Shown here: piece after piece, positions 26,528-36,586 of the stretch
Numbering within the stretch: position 1 is the first letter of the stretch
How the letters are laid out: each line of letters opens with the position of its first letter
NCBI GenBank assembly: GCA_029253585.1
Contig: JAQWZF010000002.1
Location: 1 to 64,000 of the forward strand
Direction: 5' to 3'
Source: Gammaproteobacteria bacterium
GTDB taxonomy: Bacteria; Pseudomonadota; Gammaproteobacteria; Pseudomonadales; Pseudohongiellaceae
DNA: 64,000 nt
The notes under the pieces: generated by a model
What the model was told of the DNA's origin: nothing
Seen by the model: the letters and a program-made list of their open reading frames with translations, nothing else
Database searches by the model: none
Made by a program: the position numbers and the translations under genes

Positions 26528-27265
26528 CTAGTTCTCTATTAGATCGGTGATGCGCGACTTGAATTCCTCTACAGTCAGCGCACGCTGAATCATGATTGGA
26601 CTGGACTCGGTCATGACGCCGGCAGCTATATCACTGTTACCCTCGACTACCGACAGCGGCCTCTTGATGCTGCGCGGTATGGATGAGACCGGCTCTACAT
26701 CGGTAACCGGCTGATTCCCTGCGGTTCGCATTCGACGTATGCCATCCTCTTCTACGATAATGAAGTGTCCCTGAGACCAGCCGATCAGGGGATTGATAAG
26801 ATCCCGAGACATGGATTCGACGAAATAGATTCCCTGCTCCGCTATCTCGGGAATGCGCATGCCGCTGACCTGCACTATCTGCCCGTTAAAAGCGCCGCCC
26901 ATGAATTTCAGTTCTACACTGTCTCCCGAGTAGTCGCCCTTGATGATGTCGTCGATTCGGAAGGTGACATAGGTGCTGATAATCCCGCTACTAGTCTCTT
27001 GCCGGGTCTCGCTATTGATTACCTCTCCCTCGAATACGAATTCGGCATCGGCGGCAACCTTGTCGATATCCATGGCGAGAATCGTGGTCGCATACGCAGT
27101 GTTCGCGGCTATAGCAGCGAATAGGCACAGAAGACATGTAGCCGCTGCTATGACCTGTTTCGTGTGGATTGCAAAAGAGGCTGAAAGAAAACCTGTAAGA
27201 AGCGTTGCCGTGCTATTTCTATCGGAGATCTCAATAGAGAGAGTCGGATCGGTCGCGTAGTTCAT
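26528..27265 (-). CDS. exported protein of unknown function
   Basis: This product has 245 residues from the ATG at 27265, which is chosen because CAGGA lies nine bases upstream. A hydrophobic export segment lies unusually deep, at about 36-58 (ending NTAYA), after a polar leader, so the true start may be later. The mature part begins TTILAMDIDKVAADAEFVFEGEV, a pattern seen in secreted proteins of unknown function beside matrixins, and has VTFRIDDIIKGDYSGDSVELKF with beta-sandwich character. It ends 11 bases before the matrixin start. Co-secretion with the protease, perhaps as inhibitor or partner, is inference. Confidence 0.65.
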   Translation of the reverse strand: MNYATDPTLSIEISDRNSTATLLTGFLSASFAIHTKQVIAAATCLLCLFAAIAANTAYATTILAMDIDKVAADAEFVFEGEVINSETRQETSSGIISTYVTFRIDDIIKGDYSGDSVELKFMGGAFNGQIVQVSGMRIPEIAEQGIYFVESMSRDLINPLIGWSQGHFIIVEEDGIRRMRTAGNQPVTDVEPVSSIPRSIKRPLSVVEGNSDIAAGVMTESSPIMIQRALTVEEFKSRITDLIEN

Positions 27266-27424
27266 AGTCGGCATTCCTGGTGAGGTCCTTTTGGAGTGGC
27301 TAAGACTACATGCACATGACACGAGAATTATAATGCAGCAACATAGTCAAGGACAGGCCAAGGCTCTAGTTAATTCCCTGCTCTCTCGCAATCCTTGAAG
27401 CCTGTCGCAGAAAGCAGAAATCGA

Positions 27425-27562
27425 CCCCTATTCGCCTACGGGCCTGGAGGTTTATTCACTTTACTCTATCAATAACGCATTAGATCACTTTTTGCTGACA
27501 GGGAGGGAAACTTCCGCCTACAGAGGCGCTAAAATAGGGGCTTAGAAGGTCGTAAATAGGGG
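27425..27562. repeat. three copies of AATAGGGG upstream of the SulP gene
   Basis: CCCCTATT at 27425-27432 is the inverse of AATAGGGG. Two direct copies of AAATAGGGG lie at 27532-27540 and 27554-27562, exactly 22 bases (about two helical turns) apart. They stand in the 372-base gap 27266-27637 between divergent genes, which holds nothing else I can name. This may be an operator. Confidence 0.4.
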
Positions 27563-27637
27563 TTCACGCTGGCATCGCGAGCTGGCGGGTAGTATCCTCA
27601 GGTCTTAGTTCTGTTAACAAAACAATAAGACTCTACG

Positions 27638-29815
27638 ATGCAGTCCAGCTATATCGCCAATATTATCTCTGGCGGTCTAATTGCCTTAGTCAACATCTCG
27701 GTGGCCGTGTCGGTTGCGGCGTTGCTATTCGCGCAGACTGATCAGCGTCTTATGGTGCCGGGGATCGCTATATTGCTAATCGGTACCCTGGTGACAGGGC
27801 TGGGCGGCACTCGATTTAGTGGTTACAAGGCCGTTGTCTGATCGCTGCGCAATGGCTTGATACCGGCGTTCGCGGTAATCGTTAGCAGCATCTACGTTAG
27901 CTTTGGTTCCGAGTATTCGATCGGGGCGGAAGCCACGATTATTGTCGCTATAATGGCGACGACGACGTTTGCCGGCTTGTTCCTGCTTCTGCTTGGCCGC
28001 TTAAAGCTGGGTAACCTGATGCGTTATATCCCCTATCCGGTAACGGGTGGTTTCTTCGCCGGTATCGGCTACATCTTCATACAGGGTGGCCTAACCGTAG
28101 CCAGCGGTCGCGACGCTGACCTTGGCTCGATTGCCGACCCTCAATTTATCCAACTCGTTACGCCGGCAGTCGTGCTGGCTCTCTGTCTAATCATCGGAAA
28201 GGTGTCTAGAGACAACCGGCTTTCCGTGCCCGGCATTCTGTTGCTCTCGGTACTATTGTACTATGGAGTATTGGCGATAGCAGGCATCAGCCGAGATGAG
28301 GCTGCCGCCAACGGACTGCTGCCGGTCACTGATACCGCTGGAACCCTCGGTCCGATTTTTCATTTCGAATATCTACAAGAAGTTAAATGGCTGGCTATCT
28401 GGGAGCAACTCGGCGGTATCGTCGTTGTTGCATTGCTTTGTTCCATAATGCTGCTGCTCGATGTTTCCGGCATCGAGCTAATCGCCAAGAAAGATTTAAA
28501 TCCAGATCATGAATTAGAGGTCATGGGCTACACCAATGTCGTGAATGGAATGCTAGGCGGTTTTCCTGGCGTACATGACGCATCGGATACGGCGCTGGCA
28601 GATCGCCTGGGCGGCAAAGACAGGCTGATGGTTATCGTTAATGCGATTCTCGTTGCAGCAGCAATTCTGGCGGGCACCGAGTTCATGGAGTTGGTGCCGA
28701 CATTCCTCTTGGGGGGATTGCTGATCTATGTTGGTTTGGAATTTCTGATCGATTGGCTCTGGAAGGCGCGTGAAGAACTGCCTCTTTCCGATTATGTAGT
28801 AGTCATTCTGATCCTCATCGTAATTATCTTCTCTGATATCCTGCAGGGCGTCACCTTTGGTTTCTTCGTGGCCATTATTTTGTTTGTGGTGAACTATTCG
28901 CAGCTAAGCGTTATCAAGATCGAGACTAACGGCAGCGATCATGCAAGTAATGTCGATCGCGACCTGGAAACGCGGGAGCTACTCAACAAAGAAGGGCATC
29001 GTGTGTTGATCATGGTGCTGCAAGGATTTATCTTCTTCGGCACTGCAGATAAGTTGATCAGCGCCATACGCAACCGCATTATGGAAGTGGAGTATAGTAA
29101 GTTTGATTTTCTCGTCCTCGATTTTCATCACGTGAGTCAATTGGATACATCGGCGATCGTAACCTTCTCGAAGCTTGCGCAACTCAGTGATCGTGTTGGC
29201 TTTCACATCATAATTAGTAGCGCAGATCAGAAGTCCATAAAGCAATTGGTTAAGCACGACTTCTTCACCTTCGGTGAGCAGCGCCTGGAGCGACACTACA
29301 AGGAGCAGTTGGATACGGCGGTAGACCGGTTCGAGAGACGCATACTTCGAGATTTGAATCTGAATGCAGAAGAGCAGAATCTTGAATTGCACGACGTGCT
29401 CGGTCGCATCGCCCATGAAGAAGCCGACGTCAAACTGCTATCTGATTTCTTCGTCATCGAAAAGAGAAGGACAAGTGAGTACCTGTTCAATGAGGGTGAC
29501 AGAGGCGAGAGCCTCTACTTTGTTGGCTCGGGTACCGTCGTAGTTGTGCTTAAGGTGCAAGACCAGGCAGAGCGTATACTACGTAAATACAAGGCAGGGG
29601 CTATTCTCGGAGAGATGGCTATCTATACCGGTGAGAACCGAACCGCTTCTGTGCGCATCGAGGACGATGCGGTTCTGTTTAGGTTGGACAAGGATAAGCT
29701 GGAGGAAATGTCACGCAGATTTCCAGCGTCTACAGCTGCGCTGCATACCTACATCGTTAAGGTCTTATCTGAAAGGTTGGGCAGAGCGAATAGAAATCTG
29801 AGTCGCTATATCTAG
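27638..29815 (+). pseudogene. SulP anion transporter with STAS and cyclic-nucleotide-binding domains, split by TGA
   Basis: One frame of 726 codons is cut by TGA at 27839-27841, after the first two membrane spans. Beyond it, the frame continues through the remaining SulP core (YPVTGGFFAGIGY and the NVVNGMLGGFPGVHDASDTA region). A STAS domain follows at about 450-560, then a cNMP-binding domain at about 605-720 with GAILGEMAIYTGENRTASV. The family moves sulfate, bicarbonate or dicarboxylates. TGG to TGA or CGA to TGA would each explain the stop. Internal initiation at TTG 27857 would give a protein lacking the first spans. The STAS-CNB fusion suggests control by a cyclic nucleotide. Confidence 0.78.
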
Positions 29816-29821
29816 CGAGCC

Positions 29822-30214
29822 TTACTCGACCGGGCGCAATACTACCGGCACCATCTCACTACCTTGAAACCAGCTGGCATCGATGCGCAGCAATTTTTCG
29901 CCTGCCTCATCGAAACGCAGGGTCCCGGTAAATTCAACGTTTAGCCTGCGAATAATGACGGTGAGGGAGAGCCCCCTGAGGCTCACTCTGTCTGCCGGCA
30001 TTCCATAGATTCCCAAGCCATCGCTAATCATCGAGGCGGAATAATCGCCATCTGCCATAGTGATGTTGAAGATTAAGCCTAGATCATCTTCGCCTATAAC
30101 CAGTGGTCCACCCCAGGAGCCGACCAGGGGAGTCGCGCTTATATCCTGTGCCGAAGCGGAAGGAAGAAAAATCAGTAGTGCCAATAGGGCTGCGCTGCTT
30201 AATGTGTATTTCAT
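29822..30214 (-). CDS. small secreted protein of unknown function
   Basis: This 130-residue protein has a Sec signal peptide (MKYTLSSAALLALLIFLPSASAQ). The mature part contains LVGSWGGPLVI and alternating hydrophobic stretches ending FDEAGEKLLRIDASWFQG, which suggest a small beta-barrel or lipocalin-like fold. I do not recognise the family precisely. Start ATG 30214 places the signal at the N-terminus; an upstream frame extension adds 12 residues and is less likely. It lies 48 bases downstream of the RlmK-like gene on the same strand. Confidence 0.6.
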   Translation of the reverse strand: MKYTLSSAALLALLIFLPSASAQDISATPLVGSWGGPLVIGEDDLGLIFNITMADGDYSASMISDGLGIYGMPADRVSLRGLSLTVIIRRLNVEFTGTLRFDEAGEKLLRIDASWFQGSEMVPVVLRPVE

Positions 30215-30262
30215 AGGCCGGATGTTAAGCCGCGCACTGTTCCAGCGCAAGCCGATAGGGCG

Positions 30263-31234
30263 TTATGAATGCCGGATGAGCCATGTTTGGTGAATCTTCT
30301 TCTGCCGTTGGAAATCTTTGCCGAGGCTGGCTGTCGTGTAATCTTGTACCTTATATTTTCTGAGCACCTCAGCGTCCAGCTTGAAGCTGAGCTTGTTGGT
30401 CGAGAATATGAGCAGGCCGTCTCGGTCAAGTTTTTTCATGGCCTTGCGAATCAGTGAAAGATGATCTCTCTGGATGTCTAGCACGTTGCTGGTGCTCTTG
30501 GAGTTAGAGAACGTCGGTGGGTCCAGAAAGATAAGATCGAATTTCTCGTACTTGGAATCCAGGTATTCGATGCAGTCGGCTTTCTTCAGGCGGTGACTCT
30601 TGCCTCCCATCTTATTGAGTAGGTAGTTTTTTCTAGCCCAGTCAAGGTAGGTGTTCGAGAGATCGATACTGAGCGTCGAGGACGCGCCGCCTAGCGCGGC
30701 TTGTACGCTGGCAGTTGCGGTGTAGCAGAAGAGATTGAGGAAGCGTTTTCCCGAGGCATTCTCTCGAATGAATTGACGAATCGGGCGATGATCCAGGAAT
30801 AAGCCCGTATCCAGGTAGTCTTCCAGATTTATCCAGAAGCTGGCGGGCCCCTCATTAACAGTAAAGAATGAGTGGGTCTGGTCTTGCGCTTCATATTGTT
30901 GCTTCCCGCGTTGGCGCTCTCTGGATTTGAGCACGATGTGTTCAGGCTCAATGCCCAGAACTTCCTGCACCGCAGCGATGGCCTGTTCACGCCGCGCCGC
31001 AACCTTCGTCTCATCGATGGAGGCAGGCGCCTGATATTCCGCCATCTGCACCCGTTTGCCGTAAATATCGATGGCAAAGGCATATTCAGGCAGGTCTCGA
31101 TCATACAGCCGATAGCACTCGATATTCTGCTGTCGTGCCCATTTTCCCAGTACGCGCAGGTTCTTGCGCAGGCGATTGCATAGCATCGTGGCAGCTTCGT
31201 TCGCTGCGGGATCTGTTTCTGTTTCTGAGTTCAT
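30263..31234 (-). CDS. stand-alone RlmK-type 23S rRNA (guanine-N7) methyltransferase
   Basis: The 323-residue product aligns by eye with the C-terminal half of E. coli RlmKL: NRLRKNLRVLGKWARQQNIECYRLYD near the start, then YLDTGLFLDHR and the SAM motif NLFCYTATASVQAALGGA. After these come a catalytic-type LDPPTFSNSK and VLDIQRDH. The RlmK half makes m7G2069 in 23S rRNA. The N-terminal RlmL half (THUMP plus the m2G2445 methylase) is absent from this locus. ATG 31234 is chosen; an in-frame GTG at 31321 adds 29 residues without family likeness. RlmL could be encoded elsewhere. Confidence 0.82.
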   Translation of the reverse strand: MNSETETDPAANEAATMLCNRLRKNLRVLGKWARQQNIECYRLYDRDLPEYAFAIDIYGKRVQMAEYQAPASIDETKVAARREQAIAAVQEVLGIEPEHIVLKSRERQRGKQQYEAQDQTHSFFTVNEGPASFWINLEDYLDTGLFLDHRPIRQFIRENASGKRFLNLFCYTATASVQAALGGASSTLSIDLSNTYLDWARKNYLLNKMGGKSHRLKKADCIEYLDSKYEKFDLIFLDPPTFSNSKSTSNVLDIQRDHLSLIRKAMKKLDRDGLLIFSTNKLSFKLDAEVLRKYKVQDYTTASLGKDFQRQKKIHQTWLIRHS

Positions 31235-31359
31235 GGCGAGATTGGAATGACCGTTGGTTGCGCTGGATATAGCCTTGATTGTTTGCCTTAACAGCTTGGC
31301 GTGGCAGAACGTAAGGCTCACATGATACGCGAGATAACCAGATACAGAGAATAAAATTT

Positions 31360-32181
31360 ATGGGACAAGAAGAATTAGAACAGATGACCTAGGTTTACAA
31401 CATGCTTGTAACCTATCTGGTCAATTATAGCTTCCAAATATTCGGCGCGGTGGTAGCGCTGATTTTAGGCGTTTTCGTCGGTAGACGACTAAGCAATCTG
31501 GTGCTTGCCCTGTGTGCAAAAAAATCACTGGAGATAACCCTTAGCCGATTCTTTGCCAGCTCTGCACGCATCGCAATAATCTCCTTCTCGGTGCTGATCG
31601 CTTTGCCGAAGCTGGGGATACAGGTTACGCCTTTCTTGGCGGCAGTTGGCGCTCTAGGCTTGGGAGCAGGCTTAGCCGTTCAGGGTCTTCTGTCAAACTA
31701 TGGAGCGGGGCTCAGCATCATCTTTACCCGTACCTTCGTGGTTGGCGACACGGTTCGCATTAAGGGGGTGTTCGGAGTGGTTAAGGAGGTTCATCTGGCC
31801 TTTACCCTACTTACCAATGAAGACGAGGAACTTATCATCATCCCTAACAAGCATATAGTGGGGGAGATTCTGCATAATTCCCATACAGATACCATTCTTG
31901 AGCTGTCTGTTGGTGTTGTCTATGACAGCGATACCGATGCCGCGATGAAGGCAATAGAGGCGAGGCTCGCCAACGTCGATGGGCTGAGTCAGCAGCGGAG
32001 CATTCAGATCGGCATTGAGGAATTTGGTGACAGCGCGATCAGTATCGCTGTGCGTGGCTGGGTGAAAACCCAAGATTTTCATCAGATTCGGTTTGCTGCG
32101 AATCAGGCGATCAAAGATGCGCTGACCGAAGCTAATATTTCGATTCCCTTTCCACAGCGCAAAGTGCGTATGCTGTCCTAG
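31360..32181 (+). pseudogene. MscS-family mechanosensitive channel, stop at codon 11
   Basis: ATG at 31360 begins MGQEELEQMT, then TAG at 31390-31392. The same frame continues VYNMLVTYLVNYSFQIFG, with three membrane spans and the pore-lining GLGAGLAVQGLLSNYGAG helix. The beta domain follows with FVVGDTVRIKGVFGVVKEV and then the C-terminal alpha/beta region. CAG to TAG (Gln) explains the stop. Starting at ATG 31402 would give 259 residues that lose only 14, so the channel might still be made. The family opens at high membrane tension to release solutes. It is called a pseudogene with that reservation. Confidence 0.7.
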
Positions 32182-32214
32182 CCTTAAGGATTTTGCTTTA
32201 GATTTTTTTGATTA

Positions 32215-34519
32215 CTAGTTTTTTACCATCATCAAGTTTATGAGGCCGGGTAGTTTTTCAGTGTCATAGGGTTTCGAGATGCAGGTTATATGGTCTGATT
32301 CATCAATTTGTCTTTTAGGCTTTGCTGAGTGTAGCCAGTCGCTAATAGAATAGGTGTCGCCGGCTTCTCTTGTAGAACGCGTTTGGCCATGTCGATTCCA
32401 TTCATCCCGCCGGGCATCATTATGTCTGAGAATACCAAGTCGATGTTTGGGTTTTTGTTGAAACGCTCCAGCCCGGAGTTGCCATCGTTTGCCACAATAA
32501 CGGTGAAGCCTGCTTCCAACAGCAGTTGCGTCGCGACGTCCCTGACGCCGGAATCATCTTCTACCAATAGCACAGCCCCACTGTAGTGAACGTCGCCCTT
32601 GCTTCCCGCAAGTCTAGTTTGATGTGCCGGCGAATGCTCAATGGCCACTGGCAGATACAGAGTGAAGCTTGTCCACTCACCTTGCCGGCTCTTTACCGAA
32701 ATATTACCGCCGGATTGTTGCAGGAAACCAAACGCGGTGCTGAGACCGAAACCCGAACCCTCGCCCATCGCCTTTGTAGTAAAAAAAGGGTCGAAAACCT
32801 TGCCCAAAAAATATCCGCGGGGATGCCCATGCCATTGTCGCTAACAGTGATCTCGATATAGTCGCGCTCGATATTGCTCATCGACATGCCATTTTCAGAC
32901 TCATGCAACCTGACGCGGCGTGGAGCTATCGTTAGCTCTCCGCCGCTGGGCATCGCATCTTTCGCATTGACGCAGAGGTTAACAATGACGTTCTCAAACT
33001 ATGTCTTGTCGATCTTTGCCGAAGTGGCGTCTTTGTTCAGATTTAAAACCAGATCCACGTCCTCGCCTATAATGCCGCGAACAAACGACTTCATGTCGCC
33101 AAGAATCGAATTGATGTCTTCTGCTTTGCTTAGCAGCGCCTGTTCTCGTGAGAAGCTCAACAGTCTCTTGTTTAAGTCTGCGCCGTTCTTTGCCGCTTTA
33201 ACTAGTTTGTCTATTATTTCAGTTTCGTCTACTCGTTCATCGTCCGCCAGGCGACGTTTCAAGAATTGCAGGTTTCCCATGATCACGGTGAGTAGATTAT
33301 TAAAATCGTGTGCCACGCCGCCAGTAATGCGACCGATAACCTCCATCTTCTGCAATTGCTGGAGTTTCGATTCCATCTCTAGCTGGTTAGTCATATCGAT
33401 GAAACTGACTACGGCCCCGATGAGCTTGCTATCCTCGATGATAGGCCTGCAGGAAAATTGCACCGGTATAATCAGTTCGTCTTTGCCGCAGAAAACACCC
33501 GTCGCACTCTGCACGGACTGACCCTGAAGCAGGCAGAGATTTATTGACTTGCGCGTTGTGGCTTCTCTGCCAGCTTGTGTGCTGGTTCGGCAGATGATGC
33601 TGAGTGCGTTCTCACCAATAATTTCGGACTCTCGCAATTTTAATAGCTGCAAGGCCATCGCATTTACGAAGCTAATATTGCCTACACTGTTAATACCAAA
33701 AATACCTTCGCCTACCGCATCGAGTAGTAATAATTTTTCCTTGGCGGCCATCGCTAACTTGTTGTCTGTTGCCTGTTTCTCGAGCAGCAAGGCTTCTTCG
33801 TGTTTGATACGTGTAATCAGTTCTTCCTCGCGCAGCTTGAGCGTTTCTTCATCTGCGCTAAGCTTCTTGTCTAGCTCACTATTGCGAAGCCGCAGGCGAA
33901 TAGTTCGATTTAAATCTCTGCCGATTCGCATTGCCATGAAATAACAGAAAGCGAGAACGACAATTAACGCTCCGGCAATTTGCAGGTCTTGCGTAGACCC
34001 CTTGTAGAGTGAGAAGGCAACGTGCAGTCCAACCGCAGGTATGGCAAAGCTCAAGAATAGCTTACGGTTTACAGACAGAACGACGGTCGCGTTTGCCAGC
34101 ATCAGACAGAACCAGATGAGAGTCGTTCCCTTCGGTGCAACCACTAATTCTTCGACGCTGACCGGGGCGAGGACTCAGGTAGAACCCCAGATAAAACCTG
34201 AGGCTACTACCATCGCGAGTAGGAAGCGTTCTCTATAGATGCTGTTTTCGGTCGTCGAGGCGATGGAGATCTAGGAGCGACCGAGTAGGTAAAAGAAGCC
34301 GCTGCTAAGCAGAAGCACGGCAATCCATATATAGGTGCCAAGATAGATCTGTTCGGCGAAGAGCAGAGCGAATAGGACGAGCATGGTGCCAGAGGCTGCA
34401 TTTACACCTAGGATCAGCCGTACTTGTCGAAACACAGAGTCGATCTGTTCGCGATGGACCGCTTCGCCCTGGGGGTCGGGATCGACAGGCGTTCTTGAGT
34501 GCTCCAGTATGCTAGTCAT
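32215..34519 (-). pseudogene. hybrid sensor histidine kinase, five lesions
   Basis: The minus strand encodes in order two or more membrane segments, a coiled coil, a PAS domain (GEGIFGINSVGNISFVNAMA), a HisKA H-box (GGVAHDFNNLLTVIMGNL), an HATPase and a receiver (VLLVEDDSGVRDVA, DLVFSDIMMPG, ISKPYD). The reading frame is broken five times. TAG at 34271-34273 and TGA at 34175-34177 lie in the sensor part, and TAG at 32999-33001 lies where the family has Gln before FENVIVNLCVNAKDAM. There is a two-base gain near the A6 run at 32806-32811, and a one-base loss near 32310 before the KPY end. The total length (3n+1) agrees with these shifts. No partner response regulator is adjacent. Confidence 0.85.
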
Positions 34520-34709
34520 AACATCGCTCTCCTACGAATTTGAAAATCGTTGAATAAAGCGCAGCAGTGGTGGGGCTGTGGTGGTTTTAGGCGTTCAACG
34601 CCACTCCCCAGCACTCTAGAATATCACTATAGAGCGGGGGTGAAAGTAGGATTCGGGGCGACAAGGTATTTGTTGTATTGGTCAGAGAGGCTACCCGATG
34701 TGCTACAGA

Positions 34710-34742
34710 TCCCAACTGCCAGCGCAGATGCTGTAGTTGGGA
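34710..34742. terminator. hairpin downstream of the 34774-35802 hydrolase
   Basis: TCCCAACT pairs with AGTTGGGA, with an inner CAGC/GCTG stem and a small bulge. It lies about 32 bases past the hydrolase stop in the direction of transcription but has no T-tract. A terminator or mRNA-stabilising hairpin is possible. Confidence 0.35.
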
Positions 34743-34773
34743 CCTAATAACTTGGGCTGGGCTCAGTGACTGA

Positions 34774-35802
34774 CTATTTCCAGTCGCTTGCTGCCTCGTT
34801 CGGATCTGACCTCAAAAAGCGAATCAGGTCGGTATGGAACAGATCGGGTATCTCGATCTGTGGCGCATGGCCCACATCCGGGTAGAGCAATATGGCTGAG
34901 TTCTGTAACTCGTTTGCCACATTGTGTGCCAGTGTCGGAAAATCATCGACCAATCCATCTTCTTTGCCGCCTATAACAAGTGCCTTGGTCTCGATATGCT
35001 GCCAATCATAGACAACCGGGTCATCGTATAGCATCTGGCCCTGCAGTCTGCGTACCTGCGCCAGACGTGGCCATTCGCCACTCTTAGTCTGTCCAAATTG
35101 GCGACGGACGAATTCCAGATGCTCTGGTGGCCATCGCAGCGGAAAGTAGCGTTGATGGCCGCGCAGTATCGATTGGTAGGTAGTAGTGCCACCGCCGGCA
35201 AAAGGGTCGCTCCAGGGTCGGCTCTGGCGCTGATCGGTAAGACCAATCTGGTTTACCATAACAACGTGGGTTGTTATATCTGGGTACATCATGGCGAAGC
35301 GACTTACTGTCATCCCACCCATTGAGTGCCCAACGATCGCAACTTCATCGACCTCTAGTTCGTCCAATAGCGCCTTCATATTGGCCGCGACAAAGTTGAA
35401 GCTGTAGGGAAGAATAGGCTTGGTTGATTTGCCAAAGCCTATTCTGTCTACGGCTAGCACGCGAAAGCCTGAGGCAGCCAGGGCTTTGATCGTCGGCGTA
35501 TAGGCCTCGGAGTAGAAATTCATACCATGCTGAATTAGGACAGTCTGGCCGTTAGCACGCCCGCTAGGAGGCACGTCCATATACGCCATGCGGATATCTT
35601 GCTGGAAACGATTAAGCTCCAGAAAGTGCACCGGATAGGGATAAGGTATTTCTTCGAAGTTAGCGGAAACGGCACCCCAATGCGCCGGTGGCTCGGCCGG
35701 AGCCACTTCAGGCCATTCGCTTTGGGCCATGACTATGGTCGATGTAAGACCAAGCAGGAGTGCACTAATGCTTAGGACTACTCGTTGTTTTAAATAGGAC
35801 AT
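34774..35802 (-). CDS. secreted alpha/beta hydrolase
   Basis: A 342-residue alpha/beta-fold hydrolase with a Sec signal (about 1-26, ending STIVMAQ). The nucleophile elbow is VGHSMGGM (Ser near 160), the oxyanion region is LIQHGMNFYSEAY, the acid lies in the GGKEDGLVDDF turn, and the catalytic His in YPDVGHAPQIE. The order is that of esterases and haloperoxidase-like hydrolases. The substrate is unknown. It is one of several exported hydrolases in the window (compare 36798-37727 and 63074-63973). Confidence 0.85.
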   Translation of the reverse strand: MSYLKQRVVLSISALLLGLTSTIVMAQSEWPEVAPAEPPAHWGAVSANFEEIPYPYPVHFLELNRFQQDIRMAYMDVPPSGRANGQTVLIQHGMNFYSEAYTPTIKALAASGFRVLAVDRIGFGKSTKPILPYSFNFVAANMKALLDELEVDEVAIVGHSMGGMTVSRFAMMYPDITTHVVMVNQIGLTDQRQSRPWSDPFAGGGTTTYQSILRGHQRYFPLRWPPEHLEFVRRQFGQTKSGEWPRLAQVRRLQGQMLYDDPVVYDWQHIETKALVIGGKEDGLVDDFPTLAHNVANELQNSAILLYPDVGHAPQIEIPDLFHTDLIRFLRSDPNEAASDWK

Positions 35803-36022
35803 ATGCAGCTTACCTAGGTTATTGAATTGATTATTTTTGTGTGCTGATTATGGTCGAGCGACAGAGTATTCCAGATTGTGGCGATGTTTCAAAGTAGTTC
35901 TTTGTTGCCGGGCGATAATTTTAGTGCTTAAGCCATGAGGGGTGGCTGCTGCAGGGGTGTGAGGAAGGCTCGCTAGCCTGCCGATCACCGAACTGGAACC
36001 GGCAGGCACAGTGGCTGTATAG

Positions 36023-36586
36023 CTAGTCTTGCTTGATGCAGCGGGTGTCGCCGTTCTGCATATTCGCAATAGTCTCGCGATCGATAGGAAGAGGTGCACA
36101 GCCATGGCCGGTTCCGCAAATCAGGTGCCATTCGGGTGGGGCAAGCATGTGACAGCCGAAGCAGTTGCCACCGAAGCGGTTTACGATTTCGGTAGTTCCA
36201 CGTACGACAATCTCCGAACCTTCCTCGGAAACGGTGAGCTCAAAAAATTCCCAGTCGTTGGTGGTCGCGTTTCAGCCTTCCTGATGCTTGATTATTACCT
36301 CTGTGGGTATCAATGAGACCAGCGATCCGGCTGGATATTCTCCGCCGGTTTCAGAATTCGCTATAGCAACAGTTGCCTCGATTTTGCCCAGCATATTGTC
36401 GACGAAGAACGCTTCGGTCGATGATCTGGTCATCTCGGTGAGGCACTTAAACAAGGCTTCGGTTACATCTAGCTGCTTGTCAGGATCTGGTAAATTGTTC
36501 TGCGAACTGCTTTTACTTATGGCAGTTAGCGAAAGGCAGAGTAATAGAGCCATCTTGATGAGTTTTTGTGACCCGAGGAATTTCAT
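36023..36586 (-). pseudogene. secreted mono-haem cytochrome (P460-like layout), split by TGA
   Basis: ATG at 36586 begins a signal peptide MKFLGSQKLIKMALLLCLSL. The frame runs 104 codons to TGA at 36272-36274, then continues unbroken for 82 codons to TAG at 36023. The second part holds EWEFF-like NDWEFFELTVS, the haem motif CFGCH, and a further pair of cysteines before CIKQD. Frames upstream and downstream of the stop clearly belong to one protein. TGG to TGA (Trp) would explain the stop. As written, the product ends before the haem site and would be inactive. The fold resembles cytochrome P460-type proteins but this is not certain. Confidence 0.78.

Noticed and set aside
34710-34742. Possible integron attC site (CCCAAC...GTTGGG hairpin)
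   Set aside because: The outer bases do not fit the attC R-Y rule, the hairpin is too short, and no integrase or cassette is nearby.
36029-36316. Plus-strand open frame opposite the cytochrome
   Set aside because: The minus strand carries a signal peptide, CFGCH and conserved spacing; the plus frame is its shadow.
13200-36586. Genetic code change (TGA as Trp, or TAG/TAA as Gln)
   Set aside because: All three stops appear as interruptions, while intact core genes end normally with TAA, TAG and TGA.
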